DNA of 64,000 nt, from NCBI GenBank assembly GCA_019423635.1, contig JAHZBA010000001.1:1-64000 (forward strand), in the 5' to 3' direction. The DNA comes from Clostridiales bacterium (lineage in GTDB: Bacteria; Bacillota; Clostridia; Oscillospirales; Oscillospiraceae). How positions within the stretch are numbered: the stretch's first letter is position 1; every line of letters starts with the position of its first letter. The position numbers and the translations under genes are program-made. Under the pieces are notes generated by a model. It did not search any database. It worked only from the letters and a program-made list of their open reading frames with translations, and was not told the DNA's origin. Positions 33,182-42,238 of the stretch are shown piece after piece.

Positions 33182-34867
33182 TCATTGGAACATGTTCTTG
33201 CTGTCGGTGCTGTGGCCCATCCGCGCCAGGATGAGGTTCATGATGCCCACCACCACGAACACGATAACCATCAAAATCACGGACAGAGCCGCGGCGTAGC
33301 CGAACTGGCCCTTGTCCACGTGCTGCATGACGCGGACCGTCAGCAGGTTGTAGTTGGCGGAGACCAGGAAGATCACGGCGCTGATGGCGGTCATGCTCTT
33401 GACGAAGCTGAATACCAGGCCGGTGTAGAAGGCCGGCCGGATCAGCGGCAGGGTGATGGAGGAGAAGACCTTGGTGGTGGCGGCGCCCAGATCGGTGGCG
33501 GCCTCCTCGATGCTGGGGTCGATCTGCCGCAGGGCGGACATGCCGGAGCGGACGCCCACGGGCAGACGGGTCATCACCAGAACGATCACCAGAATCCACA
33601 GCGTGTTGGTCAGAACCAGAGGCTTGGTGTTGAAGGTGAGGATGTAGCCCAGGCCGAACACCGTGCCGGGCACGGCCATGCCCAGCATGGAGACGTACTC
33701 CACGAACCGCCGGCCGATAAAGCGCTTGCGGACCACCAGGTACGCCACCACCATGGAGAGGATGCCGCCGATGGGGGCCGCCAGGATGGCGATGAGCAGG
33801 GTGTCCTTGACGGGCTTCATGCTGTACTGGAAGACGTAGTCGAAGTTCTTCATCACCAGGGTGTAGTCCGCGCCCCAGGTCTTGAAGAAGGCGCTGAGCA
33901 CCAGGAACACGTAGAACAGCAGCACCCAGAAGGAGATCAGCAGGCACAGGAGGTTCAGGGGGATGGCGATGTGCCTGTCGTCAATGAGCTCCCGGGTACG
34001 GCTGGCCTTGCCGGTGAGGGTCACATAGGACCGCTTATCCAGCACGGCCTTCTGCACCACAAAGACAGCCACCGTGACCAGCAGCAAAATGGCCGCAATG
34101 GCCGTGCCGGTCTGGGTATCGTAGTTGCCGATGGCCTGAATGTAGATCTGAGAGGCCAGGGTCTTGTAGCCGCCGCCCAGAATCATGGGGTTGGAGAAGT
34201 CCGTCACGGACTCGATGAAGGACAGCAAAAACACATTGGCAAGGCCGGAGGCCAGCATGGGCAGCATCACCGAGGTGAAGACCTTCCACCGGCTGGCGCC
34301 CAGGTTCCTGGCGGCCTCCTCCATGGAGACGTCGAAATTCTCCAGAAGACCGTCCAGGGTCATGGCGGCGATGGGGAAGAAGACCATGGTCTGCACCACC
34401 ACCAGACCCTTGAAGCCGTAGATGTCAAAGTCCTTGATGCCCAGGAGGCGGTAGGTAATCAGACCCCGCCGGCCCAGCAGCGTGATGGCGGAGAGGGCCA
34501 GAACGAAGGGCGGGGAGATGATGGGCATGATCTCAATGACGCTGAAGAGCTTCTTGAAGGGGCTCTTCACGCACTGGCGCACATAGGCGAAGAGGAAGCC
34601 CACCACGGTGGAGGTGAGGCCCACCGTGATGCCAAGGCGCAGGGTGTTTCCAAAGGCGGTGCGGAAGTTGTCGCTTTGGAAGAGGTTGACATAGGCGGTC
34701 AGGGTGAGACTTCCGCTCTTGGGGTCCAGAAAGCTGCCCTGCATGATGGAAAACAGCGGCAGCAGGACGAACAGCAGCAAAAGCGCAATGACGCACACAA
34801 TGGAAAAGAGCAGGACCGGGTCCTGCAGGGGACCCTTGCGGATCAGGGGATTGGACTTGTCTTTCAT
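33182..34867 (-). CDS. ABC transporter permease, double-length FbpB/AfuB type
   Basis: A 561 aa permease with about 12 hydrophobic helices and two copies of the BPD_transp_1 unit. Each copy has its EAA-like loop: MEEAARNLGASRWKVFTSV (first half) and IEEAATDLGAATTKVFSSI (second half). One polypeptide thus supplies both halves of the channel, as in FbpB and AfuB. It begins 295 bp after the binding-protein gene, with a large inverted repeat in the gap. It ends 18 bp before the ATPase. Confidence 0.93.
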   Translation of the reverse strand: MKDKSNPLIRKGPLQDPVLLFSIVCVIALLLLFVLLPLFSIMQGSFLDPKSGSLTLTAYVNLFQSDNFRTAFGNTLRLGITVGLTSTVVGFLFAYVRQCVKSPFKKLFSVIEIMPIISPPFVLALSAITLLGRRGLITYRLLGIKDFDIYGFKGLVVVQTMVFFPIAAMTLDGLLENFDVSMEEAARNLGASRWKVFTSVMLPMLASGLANVFLLSFIESVTDFSNPMILGGGYKTLASQIYIQAIGNYDTQTGTAIAAILLLVTVAVFVVQKAVLDKRSYVTLTGKASRTRELIDDRHIAIPLNLLCLLISFWVLLFYVFLVLSAFFKTWGADYTLVMKNFDYVFQYSMKPVKDTLLIAILAAPIGGILSMVVAYLVVRKRFIGRRFVEYVSMLGMAVPGTVFGLGYILTFNTKPLVLTNTLWILVIVLVMTRLPVGVRSGMSALRQIDPSIEEAATDLGAATTKVFSSITLPLIRPAFYTGLVFSFVKSMTAISAVIFLVSANYNLLTVRVMQHVDKGQFGYAAALSVILMVIVFVVVGIMNLILARMGHSTDSKNMFQ

Positions 34868-35162
34868 GGCAGCAACTCCTCAAAATGAAACCGGACGGCA
34901 GGGGCGTTGGAAACCGCCGGGAATGGCAGGGGAAGCGGAGGGGGCCCCGGCCCTGTTTGAAAATTGGCAGAACGAGATTGGATTGAGGCGGACTTTTGTC
35001 AGGCAGGGGGACTTGACCCGGGAGCCGCAGCAGCATTCCGGTCAAACCCATGCCTCCCGGCGGAAAAAGGTGCCGGAGAGCGGCGTTTTGCCAATTTTCA
35101 AACAGGGCCTAGACCAGGATGGAGGACGCGGAACGCGTCCTCCATCCGTCAAAGATACTCGC
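34868..35162. repeat. Gap with a 26-bp inverted repeat between binding protein and permease genes
   Basis: GGCCCTGTTTGAAAATTGGC (from 34949, 26 bases in all) is repeated inverted at 35084-35109 with a single mismatch (25 of 26), enclosing 109 bases. On the minus-strand transcript it would form a long stem between the two cistrons. Part of it (CTGTTTGAAAATYGGYA) also occurs in the element at 30414-30603. No open frame is supported. Confidence 0.75.
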
Positions 35163-36245
35163 TTAGTTGCCGGTCAGCTGGGTCCACTTGGCCGTGTTGT
35201 CGGCGCGGGTGGCACCTGCCCAGGCGGTGTCGTACTCGATGGTCTTGGCGTCGGCGATGGCGGCGGCGGCCTCAGGGGCCTCGGCGCCGGGGGCGGTCAG
35301 GAACTGGAAGGCGCCGTAGTCCTTGAACATGTTCTGGCAGTCGGGAGTCAGCGCCCAGTCATAGAAGATCTTGGCGGCTTCCTGATCGGGACCGTCGGCC
35401 AGAATGGCCATGGCGCCCGTCTCATAGCCGGTGCCCTCGGAGGGAACGGTGACGGTCAGCAGGTCCTCATAGCCCTCCAGCTGGTTCTTGATGGCGTCGT
35501 GGCAGAAGCACACGCCCACGGCGATCTCGCCGGAGATGACGGAGGCGATGCAGCCGGAGCCGCGCTCAGTGTACTGGAGCATGTTCTTGTCCAGCTTGGT
35601 CATGTAGTCAAAGCCCTCGTCCTCGCCCATCAGCTGCAGGACGCTGGCCAGGATCACGTAGCCGGTGGAGGAGGCGGCGGGGGAGGCCATCATCAGCTCA
35701 CCCTCCAGCTTCTCGTTCAGCAGGTCCGCCCAGGAGGTGGGAGCCTCAATGCCCAGCTCGGCCAGACGGTCGTTGTTGCTGACAAAGCCCACATAGCCGA
35801 TGTAGATGCCGGTCCAGTAGTTGTCGGGGTCCTTGTACTTGGCCTCAATGCCGGCGGCGTTGGGGGACTCATAAGCCAGCAGCAGGCCCTGCTCCGCGGC
35901 GGAGATGAAGGGGTCCGCCGGGCCGCCGAACCACAAAGAGGCGGTGGGGTTGTCCTTCTCGGCCTGTACCCGGGCCAGGATCTCGCCGCCGCCCAGAACC
36001 ACGCAGCTGGTCTTGATGCCGGTCTCGGCCTGGAACTTCTCGCAGATGGCCTGGGTCTCGTCGTCAAAGACCGCGGAGTAGATGGTCAGCTCCAGATCGG
36101 AGTAATCCGGAGTGCCGGCAGGCTCCTCCCCTTCCTGCTGCTTGTCGTCGGCAGGGGGCTCCTCGGCGGGCTTGTTGCCGCCTCCGCAGCCCACCAGGGA
36201 GAGGACCAGCGCCAGAGACAGTGCAAGAGCGAAAAACTTTTTCAT
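35163..36245 (-). CDS. ABC transporter binding lipoprotein, FbpA/AfuA-like
   Basis: A 360 aa lipoprotein with signal peptide and lipobox LVGC (Cys20), then a Pro/Glu-rich linker. The mature domain is a type II binding fold (LTIYSAVFDDETQAICEKF, LARVQAEKDNPTASLWFGG, SPAASSTGYVILASVLQLMG). This is the same superfamily as AfuA, known for hexose- and sedoheptulose-7-phosphate binding, and FbpA, which binds iron. The paired tyrosines expected of FbpA could not be identified confidently. GGGAGGTTACGTA precedes the ATG. It follows the aldolase gene by 64 bp on the same strand. Confidence 0.88.
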   Translation of the reverse strand: MKKFFALALSLALVLSLVGCGGGNKPAEEPPADDKQQEGEEPAGTPDYSDLELTIYSAVFDDETQAICEKFQAETGIKTSCVVLGGGEILARVQAEKDNPTASLWFGGPADPFISAAEQGLLLAYESPNAAGIEAKYKDPDNYWTGIYIGYVGFVSNNDRLAELGIEAPTSWADLLNEKLEGELMMASPAASSTGYVILASVLQLMGEDEGFDYMTKLDKNMLQYTERGSGCIASVISGEIAVGVCFCHDAIKNQLEGYEDLLTVTVPSEGTGYETGAMAILADGPDQEAAKIFYDWALTPDCQNMFKDYGAFQFLTAPGAEAPEAAAAIADAKTIEYDTAWAGATRADNTAKWTQLTGN

Positions 36246-36309
36246 TACGTAACCTCCCTAAAAATGTTTGTGGAATGGTGTGCGTTTATTTCAAGCGCCG
36301 GACAGGCGC

Positions 36310-37134
36310 TTAAAACCGAACCAGCTGGATCTTCCTGCGGATGGTCTCCGCCAGGGCGTCGTTGCAGGAGATCATGAGCTTTCGCAGCGACTCGTCGGGC
36401 TCCGCCTGGGCAAAGACCTCCTTGGCCTTTCGGACCCAGGAGACGTTCAGCTCCGTGCCGAAATTCAGCTTGTGCATACCCAGACGGATGCAGGCGCGCA
36501 CGTCCTCGTCCCGCACGCCGGTGCCGCCGTGGAGCACCAGAGGGATGTCCACAGCCTGGTGGATCCGGGCCAGGACCTCCAGGTTGATCTCGGTCTTGGC
36601 CTTGTACTGGCCGTGATGGGTGCCGATGCCCACCGCCAGGGCGTCCACGCCGGTCTCCCGGACGAACAGGCGCGCATCCTCCGGGTCCGTGTAGGGGTAG
36701 GTCTCCCGCCGCTCTCCCCGGCCCACGATGCCCAGCTCCGCCTCAATGGAGGCACCGGCCGCCCGGGCCAGAGCCACGGCCTTCTGGGTGTTCCGGATGT
36801 TCTCCTCCAGGGGAAGGAGGGACCCGTCATACATCACGGAGGTGAAGCCGCCGTCCAGGGCGGCCTTGAGATCGTCCAGCTTGTCTGCGTGGTCCAGATG
36901 CAGGGCCGTCTCAATCTCCAGCTCCTCCGCGACAGCGCGGACCACGGCGGCCAGCAGAGGGAAGCCGATGTACTTTGCCGTGGAGACGGAGACCTGGAGG
37001 ATCACCGGCGTATGCAGCTCCGCCGCGGTGCGGGCCATGACCGGCACCACCTCCAGGGCGTGAATGTTGAAGGCCGGCACGCCGGTCCCGCCGGCCTTTG
37101 CCTGGGCCAGCATGTTTGCCATGGTACAATACAT
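36310..37134 (-). CDS. Class II (zinc) fructose/tagatose-bisphosphate-type aldolase
   Basis: A 274 aa class II aldolase. The zinc histidines appear in ETALHLDHADKLDD (about residue 80), GIGTHHGQYK (about 176) and PLVLHGGTGV (about 205). MYDGSLLPLEENIRNTQKAV and the C-terminal KLNFGTELNVSW phosphate region also fit the KbaY/GatY/FbaA family. It cleaves a ketose bisphosphate to dihydroxyacetone phosphate and an aldehyde, and the exact ketose is not predictable. AGGAG precedes the ATG at 37134. It is first gene of the operon, directly behind a promoter with a palindromic operator facing the ROK gene. Confidence 0.9.
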   Translation of the reverse strand: MYCTMANMLAQAKAGGTGVPAFNIHALEVVPVMARTAAELHTPVILQVSVSTAKYIGFPLLAAVVRAVAEELEIETALHLDHADKLDDLKAALDGGFTSVMYDGSLLPLEENIRNTQKAVALARAAGASIEAELGIVGRGERRETYPYTDPEDARLFVRETGVDALAVGIGTHHGQYKAKTEINLEVLARIHQAVDIPLVLHGGTGVRDEDVRACIRLGMHKLNFGTELNVSWVRKAKEVFAQAEPDESLRKLMISCNDALAETIRRKIQLVRF

Positions 37135-37162
37135 AATGGATGCTCCTAATTGTGTAAACTCA

Positions 37163-37214
37163 TTTGATCGTTTTCGATTAAATAAATTATAAAGGATTTC
37201 CCCATCAACGTCAA
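37163..37214 (-). promoter_or_regulatory. Promoter and ROK-type operator of the aldolase/transporter operon
   Basis: On the minus strand TTGACG (37214-37209), 17 bases, TATAAT (37191-37186). An inverted repeat TTTGATCG-TTTT-CGATTAAA (37163-37182, 7 of 8 pairs) covers the expected start of transcription. The divergent ROK regulator is the likely ligand. Confidence 0.75.
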
Positions 37215-37278
37215 GACGTGAAACTGGCTAAGGATCTCTGACACTTTTTTACAGAATAGACAAAATTCTATCCGGCAG

Positions 37279-37308
37279 TTGCAAAAGAAATCGGACATTG
37301 ATTATAAT
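37279..37308 (+). promoter_or_regulatory. Promoter of the ROK gene
   Basis: TTGCAA (37279-37284), an 18-base spacer and TATAAT (37303-37308), about 90 bases upstream of the start codon. Confidence 0.6.
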
Positions 37309-37397
37309 ATGAATGTCAAAATTCAGGGGCTGGGCCTGGCGGCGAACCCCGCTGCGGCGGGCCGGTCCGGCCGGATGAGAAGGGAAGGGTGGATTGC

Positions 37398-38615
37398 ATG
37401 TATACATGGGTGGAATCCCGCAAGCTGCTGAAGCGGAACCAGATTCTCTCGCTCATCCGCCACAGCCCCCAGCCCCTGTCCCGCTCCGAGGTCAAGCGCC
37501 TCACGGGCTACAGCATGACGACGGTCTCCAACTGCGTCACGGCCCTTCTGGAGGAGGGCCTTTTGCTGGAGGACGCCTGCCAGGACACCGGCCGGCTGGG
37601 GCGAAAGCCGATCTTCCTCCACCTGAACGGGGAGGGCGGCTATTTTGTGGGATTGGAGTTCAATGTGGAGCGCATCCACTGCGCGGTGCTGGATTTCGCG
37701 GGCCGGACCCTCTACACAAACGGCGCGGATCTCCCGGAAGGGGTCTCCCGGGAGGGCCTTCTGGAGCGGATTTTTGAGAAGACGGAGGAGTGCCTGAATC
37801 TGCTGGGACCTCGGCGGGATCGGGTTCTGGGTATTGGCCTGGGACTGCCGGGCTACATTGACGCGAAGAGCGGCATGGCGCTGTCCTGCCCGTACCTTCC
37901 GGAGTGGACGGATGTGCCCATTGTGCGGATCATGGAGGACCGCTTCCATCACTCCTGCTGCATCGGAAACAATGTGAGCGCCATGGGACTGGTGTTCAAG
38001 TGGCTGCCGGATTACCACGAGGACAACGACTTTTTGCTGATCTCCATCCGCTCCGGCGTGCGGTGCATCCCGGTGCTGAACCAGCAGCCCTACTCCGGCC
38101 GGTTCAGCTCCAGCGGGGAGATCGGCCATTTGAAGGTCTCCTCCGGGAAGCGGGTCTGTGACTGCGGCCACACGGGCTGTCTGAACACGGAGGTGACGGA
38201 CATCTCCATCCGCGCCATTCTGGAGGAGGGAATGGAGCAGGGACGGTATGAGGCGGTGAGGCGCCTTTCCGGCGGCGGGCCGCCCTCCAGCGCGCTGCTG
38301 GTGCAGGCGGCGCTGGCGGGCGACGAGGAGTCCGCCGCCCTGGTCCGCCGGACGGGCAGCTATGTGGGCAGGGCCGTGGCGGCGGCGGCGAACCTCTTCG
38401 CCCCCCAGAAGATCATCCTCTCCGGCCAGCTGGTCAAGGCCGGCGAGCTGTTCTTCGTGCCGCTGCGGCGCCAGGTGGAGGAGGAGTGCCTTCCCACCGT
38501 GCTGAGACATGTGGAGATCACCTCCTCGCCCTTCAGCGACGATATCGGCGCCCTGGGGGCGGCGGCTTTGACGCTGGAGCGGGACTTCAATCCCATCTCG
38601 CATCTGACCAACTAA
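37398..38615 (+). CDS. ROK-family transcriptional repressor
   Basis: A 405 aa regulator. The N-terminal winged helix (PLSRSEVKRLTGYSMTTVSN, about residues 25-44) is followed by a ROK sugar-kinase-like domain. EIGHLKV and the zinc motif CDCGHTGCLNTEV are clear. The usual END catalytic-site motif is altered to IGNNVSAMG, so kinase activity is unlikely. I chose the ATG at 37398; a GTG at 37389 is an alternative. It is divergent from the aldolase/importer operon, whose promoter has an inverted repeat. It therefore likely represses that operon until its sugar ligand appears. Confidence 0.88.
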   Translation: MYTWVESRKLLKRNQILSLIRHSPQPLSRSEVKRLTGYSMTTVSNCVTALLEEGLLLEDACQDTGRLGRKPIFLHLNGEGGYFVGLEFNVERIHCAVLDFAGRTLYTNGADLPEGVSREGLLERIFEKTEECLNLLGPRRDRVLGIGLGLPGYIDAKSGMALSCPYLPEWTDVPIVRIMEDRFHHSCCIGNNVSAMGLVFKWLPDYHEDNDFLLISIRSGVRCIPVLNQQPYSGRFSSSGEIGHLKVSSGKRVCDCGHTGCLNTEVTDISIRAILEEGMEQGRYEAVRRLSGGGPPSSALLVQAALAGDEESAALVRRTGSYVGRAVAAAANLFAPQKIILSGQLVKAGELFFVPLRRQVEEECLPTVLRHVEITSSPFSDDIGALGAAALTLERDFNPISHLTN

Positions 38616-38722
38616 GGGCGCCTTCTCCGCCGTTTCAGGGCGGAGGAGGCGTCCTCCGATCCTCCGGCAGGGCCGCCCGGACCCTGCCGGATCTGTTTGC
38701 TGCGCATTTTTCAAAACTTTCG

Positions 38723-38751
38723 TTGCACCCTGAGAGAAAAAGGGGTATACT
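38723..38751 (+). promoter_or_regulatory. Promoter of the ankyrin gene
   Basis: TTGCAC (38723-38728), 17 bases, TATACT (38746-38751). A GC-rich hairpin (CCGGCAGGG/CCCTGCCGG, 38663-38690) just upstream may end the ROK transcript but has a poor T-run. Confidence 0.6.
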
Positions 38752-38872
38752 GGTAATCTGTGTGCAGCAGGATCATTTGGGCTCTTAGATACATAGGACC
38801 CATGCACGAGGCGCCATCAGACTGGCGCGGGACACCCGGCGGGTTCCGGATCAACCCTGAGGAGGCGGCAAG

Positions 38873-39523
38873 ATGAAAAAACTGTTTCAGGCGATTCGCA
38901 GGGGGGAGATTCTCACGGTGCGGGCCCTGCTGGATGCGCATCCGGCGCTGATTGCCTGCACAGCCAAGCAGCCGCCGAAAAAGGACGACGGCCAGTCCCC
39001 CCTCCAGGTGGCGGTCAAGTGCGGCCAGCTGGAGATTGCGCATCTGCTGCTGGACCGGGGCGCGGACGTCAATTTCATGGAGGCGGAGGCGTGCTGCAAC
39101 GCCTGGCGGATGCCGGTGCTCCATGACGCCGTCCGCTGCGCCGTGATGCGGAGCCGGTGGAACACGGTGGGACTCCGGGGAGAGCTGCAAATCAGCAGCT
39201 CCCGGGAGGAGGCCGACGGGGCCTATGGGCTCCTGGAGAGAATTCTGGAGCTGGGCGCGGACCCGGGCGCCAGGGACAGCTACGGCAACAGCGCCATGGA
39301 GCGGGCGGTGCTGGACGCGCGGCAGGTGCTGCCCGCCTGTCTTCCTGCCACCGGCGAGGTGCGGCAGAACCGGGTGGTGACGCCGGAGCTCCGGGCGGAT
39401 TTCCAGAGGATCTTCCGCCTGCTGGCCCGGTACGGTCTGGACGGCACCTGGCCGGACCGGCAGAGCGGCACGCCCCTGGCGGAGCGCTACGGGAGAGAGC
39501 CTGTGGCAGAGTTCCTGCGGTGA
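38873..39523 (+). CDS. Ankyrin-repeat protein
   Basis: A 216 aa cytoplasmic protein without a signal peptide. Ankyrin-type repeats are visible as SPLQVAVKCGQLEIAHLLLD-RGADVN (about residues 42-67) and GLLERILELGADPGARDSYG, with weaker copies at either end (IRRGEILTVRALLDAHPAL; FRLLARYGLDGTWPD). Such proteins act through protein contacts, and no partner is evident. GAGGAGG precedes the ATG. polA follows 48 bp downstream on the same strand. Confidence 0.8.
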   Translation: MKKLFQAIRRGEILTVRALLDAHPALIACTAKQPPKKDDGQSPLQVAVKCGQLEIAHLLLDRGADVNFMEAEACCNAWRMPVLHDAVRCAVMRSRWNTVGLRGELQISSSREEADGAYGLLERILELGADPGARDSYGNSAMERAVLDARQVLPACLPATGEVRQNRVVTPELRADFQRIFRLLARYGLDGTWPDRQSGTPLAERYGREPVAEFLR

Positions 39524-39571
39524 AACGCCGCATATCCATCAAAATCAGCGAGACTCCGGGAGGCAGTGATT

Positions 39572-42238
39572 ATGAAGCTTATGGCCATTGACGGCAATTC
39601 CATCATCAACCGCTCCTTTTACGGCATCCGGCCCCTGTCCACCAGGGACGGGCTGTATACCCATGCCGTATTTGGCTTTTTGACCACGCTTTTGCGGCTG
39701 CGGGAGGAGGAGTCACCGGACGCCGTGTGCGTCACCTTCGACGTCCACGCCCCCACCTTCCGCCATACGGCAGACGAGACCTACAAGGCCACCCGAAAGC
39801 CCATGCCGGAGGAGCTCCGGATGCAGATGCCGGTTTTAAAAGAGGTGCTGGACGCCCTGAACATCCCGCGCTATGAGCTCCCGGGCTGGGAGGCCGACGA
39901 CCTTTTGGGCACCATCTCCCGCAAATGCGAATCCTCCGGCTGGGACTGCGTGGTGGTCACCGGGGACAAGGACAGCCTCCAGCTGATTACAGAGCACACC
40001 AAGGTCAAGCTGGTCTCCACCCGCATGGGCCAGACCACCACCGTGGATTACACCCCGGACGCCTTCCGGGAGCGCTATGGCTTCGCTCCCATCCATATGA
40101 TTGACCTGAAGGCCCTCATGGGGGACGCCTCCGACAACATCCCCGGCGTCAGGGGCGTGGGGGAGAAGACCGCCATGGGCCTCATTCAGATGTACGGCTC
40201 CATTGACCGCCTCTATGAGGCCATGCCGGAGGTTCTCACCGCCCCGGAGACCCCGGCCAAGCCCGGCGTGGTGAAGAAGCTGGCGGAGGGGGAGGAGAGC
40301 GCCCGCCACTCCCATTGGCTGGCCACCATTGTCACCGACGCGCCCCTGACCTTCTCCCCGGAGGACAACCTGGTAAGGGCCCCGGGGCCGGCGGCCTACC
40401 CGCTGTTTTTGAAGCTGGAGTTTACCAGGCTGATTGAGAAGTTCACCCTGGCGCCGGAGGCCGCCCCCGCGGCGGAAAAGGCGGATTTCATCGCCGCGGT
40501 GGAGCAGGTGACGGACCCGGCCAGGGCCCGGGAGCTGCTAAAGCTCTGGCGGGGGGCGGACCATGTGGCCGTCACCGCCCTGCCGGACCTCCAGGTTCTG
40601 GCGGTGGAGTGTGAGACGGGCCCGGACAGCTCTCTTCTGGCGGAGCTGCGGTTTTCCTGGTATCAGGGGGACTGGAACGGCCTGCTGGCGGAGATCTTCT
40701 CTCAGGACATCCCGAAGATTGCCCACAATATCAAGGATCTGACACGGATTCTGCTGGAAAACAACCTGCCGGCGGAGGGCTTTATTTTCGATACCGCCCT
40801 GGCGGCCTACCTGCTGGACGCCACGGCGGGGAGCTATGACCTTGCCCGGCTGTTTGTCTCCTATTATAATGAGGAGCTGCCAAAGCCCTTGTTTCTGGAA
40901 AGCGGCGCCTTCTCCCCCCTGAGCGACACCCCAGAGGTGGCCGCGTCGCTGTACAGCTACACCACCGTGGTGAGCGCCCTGTACGAGACCCTCTCGGCGC
41001 GGCTGCGGGAGAAGGACATGTGGATGCTGTTCACCGGCATCGAGCTGCCGCTGTGCCGGGTGCTGGCGGAGATGGAGCTGGCGGGCTGCCGGGTGGACCG
41101 GACGGCCCTGGCGGCCTTTGGCGAGATGCTGTCCCAAAAGGCAGCGGAAGCAGAGCAGGCCATCTACGGCATGGCGGGGGAGACGTTCAACATCAACTCC
41201 CCCAAGCAGCTGGGGGAGATCCTGTTTGGAAAGCTGGGCCTGCCCCACGGCAAGAAGACCAAGACCGGCTGGTCCACCAACGCCGAGGTGCTGGAGAGCC
41301 TGCGGTACGAGGCCCCCATTGTGGGGGCGGTGCTGGAGTACCGGCAGTATACAAAGCTGAAATCCACTTACGCCGACGGCCTTTTGAAGGCGCTGGACCC
41401 GGACAGCCGGGTGCGGACGTCCTTCCAGATGACCGTCACCGCCACCGGCCGCCTCAGCTCCACGGAGCCCAACCTCCAGAATATTCCCACCCGCACGGAC
41501 TTGGGCAGCGAGATCCGAAAGATGTTCGTCCCGGCCCCGGGGTGCGTGCTGGTGGACGCGGACTACTCCCAGATTGAGCTGCGGCTGCTGGCCCATATCT
41601 CCGGAGACGAGGCCATGCGCGCGGCCTTCCTGGCCGGCGGCGACTTTCACGCGGAGACCGCCGCCAAGGTGTTCCACGTGGACCGGGCGGAGGTCACCCA
41701 CGAGATGCGCCGCAGCGCCAAGGCGGTGAACTTCGGCATCGTCTACGGCATCTCCCCCTTCTCCCTCAGCCAGGACCTGGGGGTCACCACGGCGGAGGCC
41801 AGGGCGTATATGGACGGGTACTTTGCCGCCTTCCCCGGCGTGCGGCGGTATATGGACGACGTGGTGGCCCGGGCCAAAGAGAGGGGCTACGTGGAGACGT
41901 TGTTCCACCGGCGGCGGGACCTGCCGGAGCTGAAATCCTCCAAATTTAACCTGCGCTCCTTCGGGGAGCGGGTGGCGCTGAACATGCCAATCCAGGGCGC
42001 GGCGGCGGACATCATGAAGCTGGCCATGATCGCCGTGTGGAAGCGGCTGAAGGCCGAGGGGCTGGAGGCCCGGCTGGTGCTCCAGGTCCACGACGAGCTG
42101 ATCGTGGAGTGCCCGGAGGCGGAGGCGGAGACCGCCGCGCGGCTTCTGGCCGAGGAGATGGAGAATGTGGTCCATCTCTCCGTCCCCCTGACGGCGGAGG
42201 CCCACTGGGGGAGAAACTGGCTGGAGGCCAAGGGCTGA
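39572..42238 (+). CDS. polA: DNA polymerase I
   Basis: An 888 aa Pol I for gap filling, primer removal and repair. The N-terminal 5'-3' exonuclease domain (LMAIDGNSIINRSFYG, ITGDKD-like VVTGDKDSLQL, GDASDNIPGVRGVGEKTA) is intact. The middle 3'-5' exonuclease domain lacks the DxE motif (LQVLAVECETG at the expected place), so proofreading is probably absent, as in Bst/Taq Pol I. The polymerase motifs are present: A DADYSQIELRLLAHISGD, B RRSAKAVNFGIVYGIS, C QVHDELIVE. I chose the ATG at 39572 (GGGAGG upstream) over a GTG at 39566. Confidence 0.97.
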   Translation: MKLMAIDGNSIINRSFYGIRPLSTRDGLYTHAVFGFLTTLLRLREEESPDAVCVTFDVHAPTFRHTADETYKATRKPMPEELRMQMPVLKEVLDALNIPRYELPGWEADDLLGTISRKCESSGWDCVVVTGDKDSLQLITEHTKVKLVSTRMGQTTTVDYTPDAFRERYGFAPIHMIDLKALMGDASDNIPGVRGVGEKTAMGLIQMYGSIDRLYEAMPEVLTAPETPAKPGVVKKLAEGEESARHSHWLATIVTDAPLTFSPEDNLVRAPGPAAYPLFLKLEFTRLIEKFTLAPEAAPAAEKADFIAAVEQVTDPARARELLKLWRGADHVAVTALPDLQVLAVECETGPDSSLLAELRFSWYQGDWNGLLAEIFSQDIPKIAHNIKDLTRILLENNLPAEGFIFDTALAAYLLDATAGSYDLARLFVSYYNEELPKPLFLESGAFSPLSDTPEVAASLYSYTTVVSALYETLSARLREKDMWMLFTGIELPLCRVLAEMELAGCRVDRTALAAFGEMLSQKAAEAEQAIYGMAGETFNINSPKQLGEILFGKLGLPHGKKTKTGWSTNAEVLESLRYEAPIVGAVLEYRQYTKLKSTYADGLLKALDPDSRVRTSFQMTVTATGRLSSTEPNLQNIPTRTDLGSEIRKMFVPAPGCVLVDADYSQIELRLLAHISGDEAMRAAFLAGGDFHAETAAKVFHVDRAEVTHEMRRSAKAVNFGIVYGISPFSLSQDLGVTTAEARAYMDGYFAAFPGVRRYMDDVVARAKERGYVETLFHRRRDLPELKSSKFNLRSFGERVALNMPIQGAAADIMKLAMIAVWKRLKAEGLEARLVLQVHDELIVECPEAEAETAARLLAEEMENVVHLSVPLTAEAHWGRNWLEAKG

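Noticed and set aside
32048..34888. 946-codon open frame on the plus strand
   Set aside because: Antisense to the ABC ATPase and permease, very rich in His, Gly, Gln and Asp with no known fold. It is a shadow frame.
35163..36245. Iron-binding (FbpA) function for the lipoprotein
   Set aside because: The fold is shared with iron binders, but the neighbouring isomerase, kinase, aldolase and ROK regulator point to a sugar-like solute.
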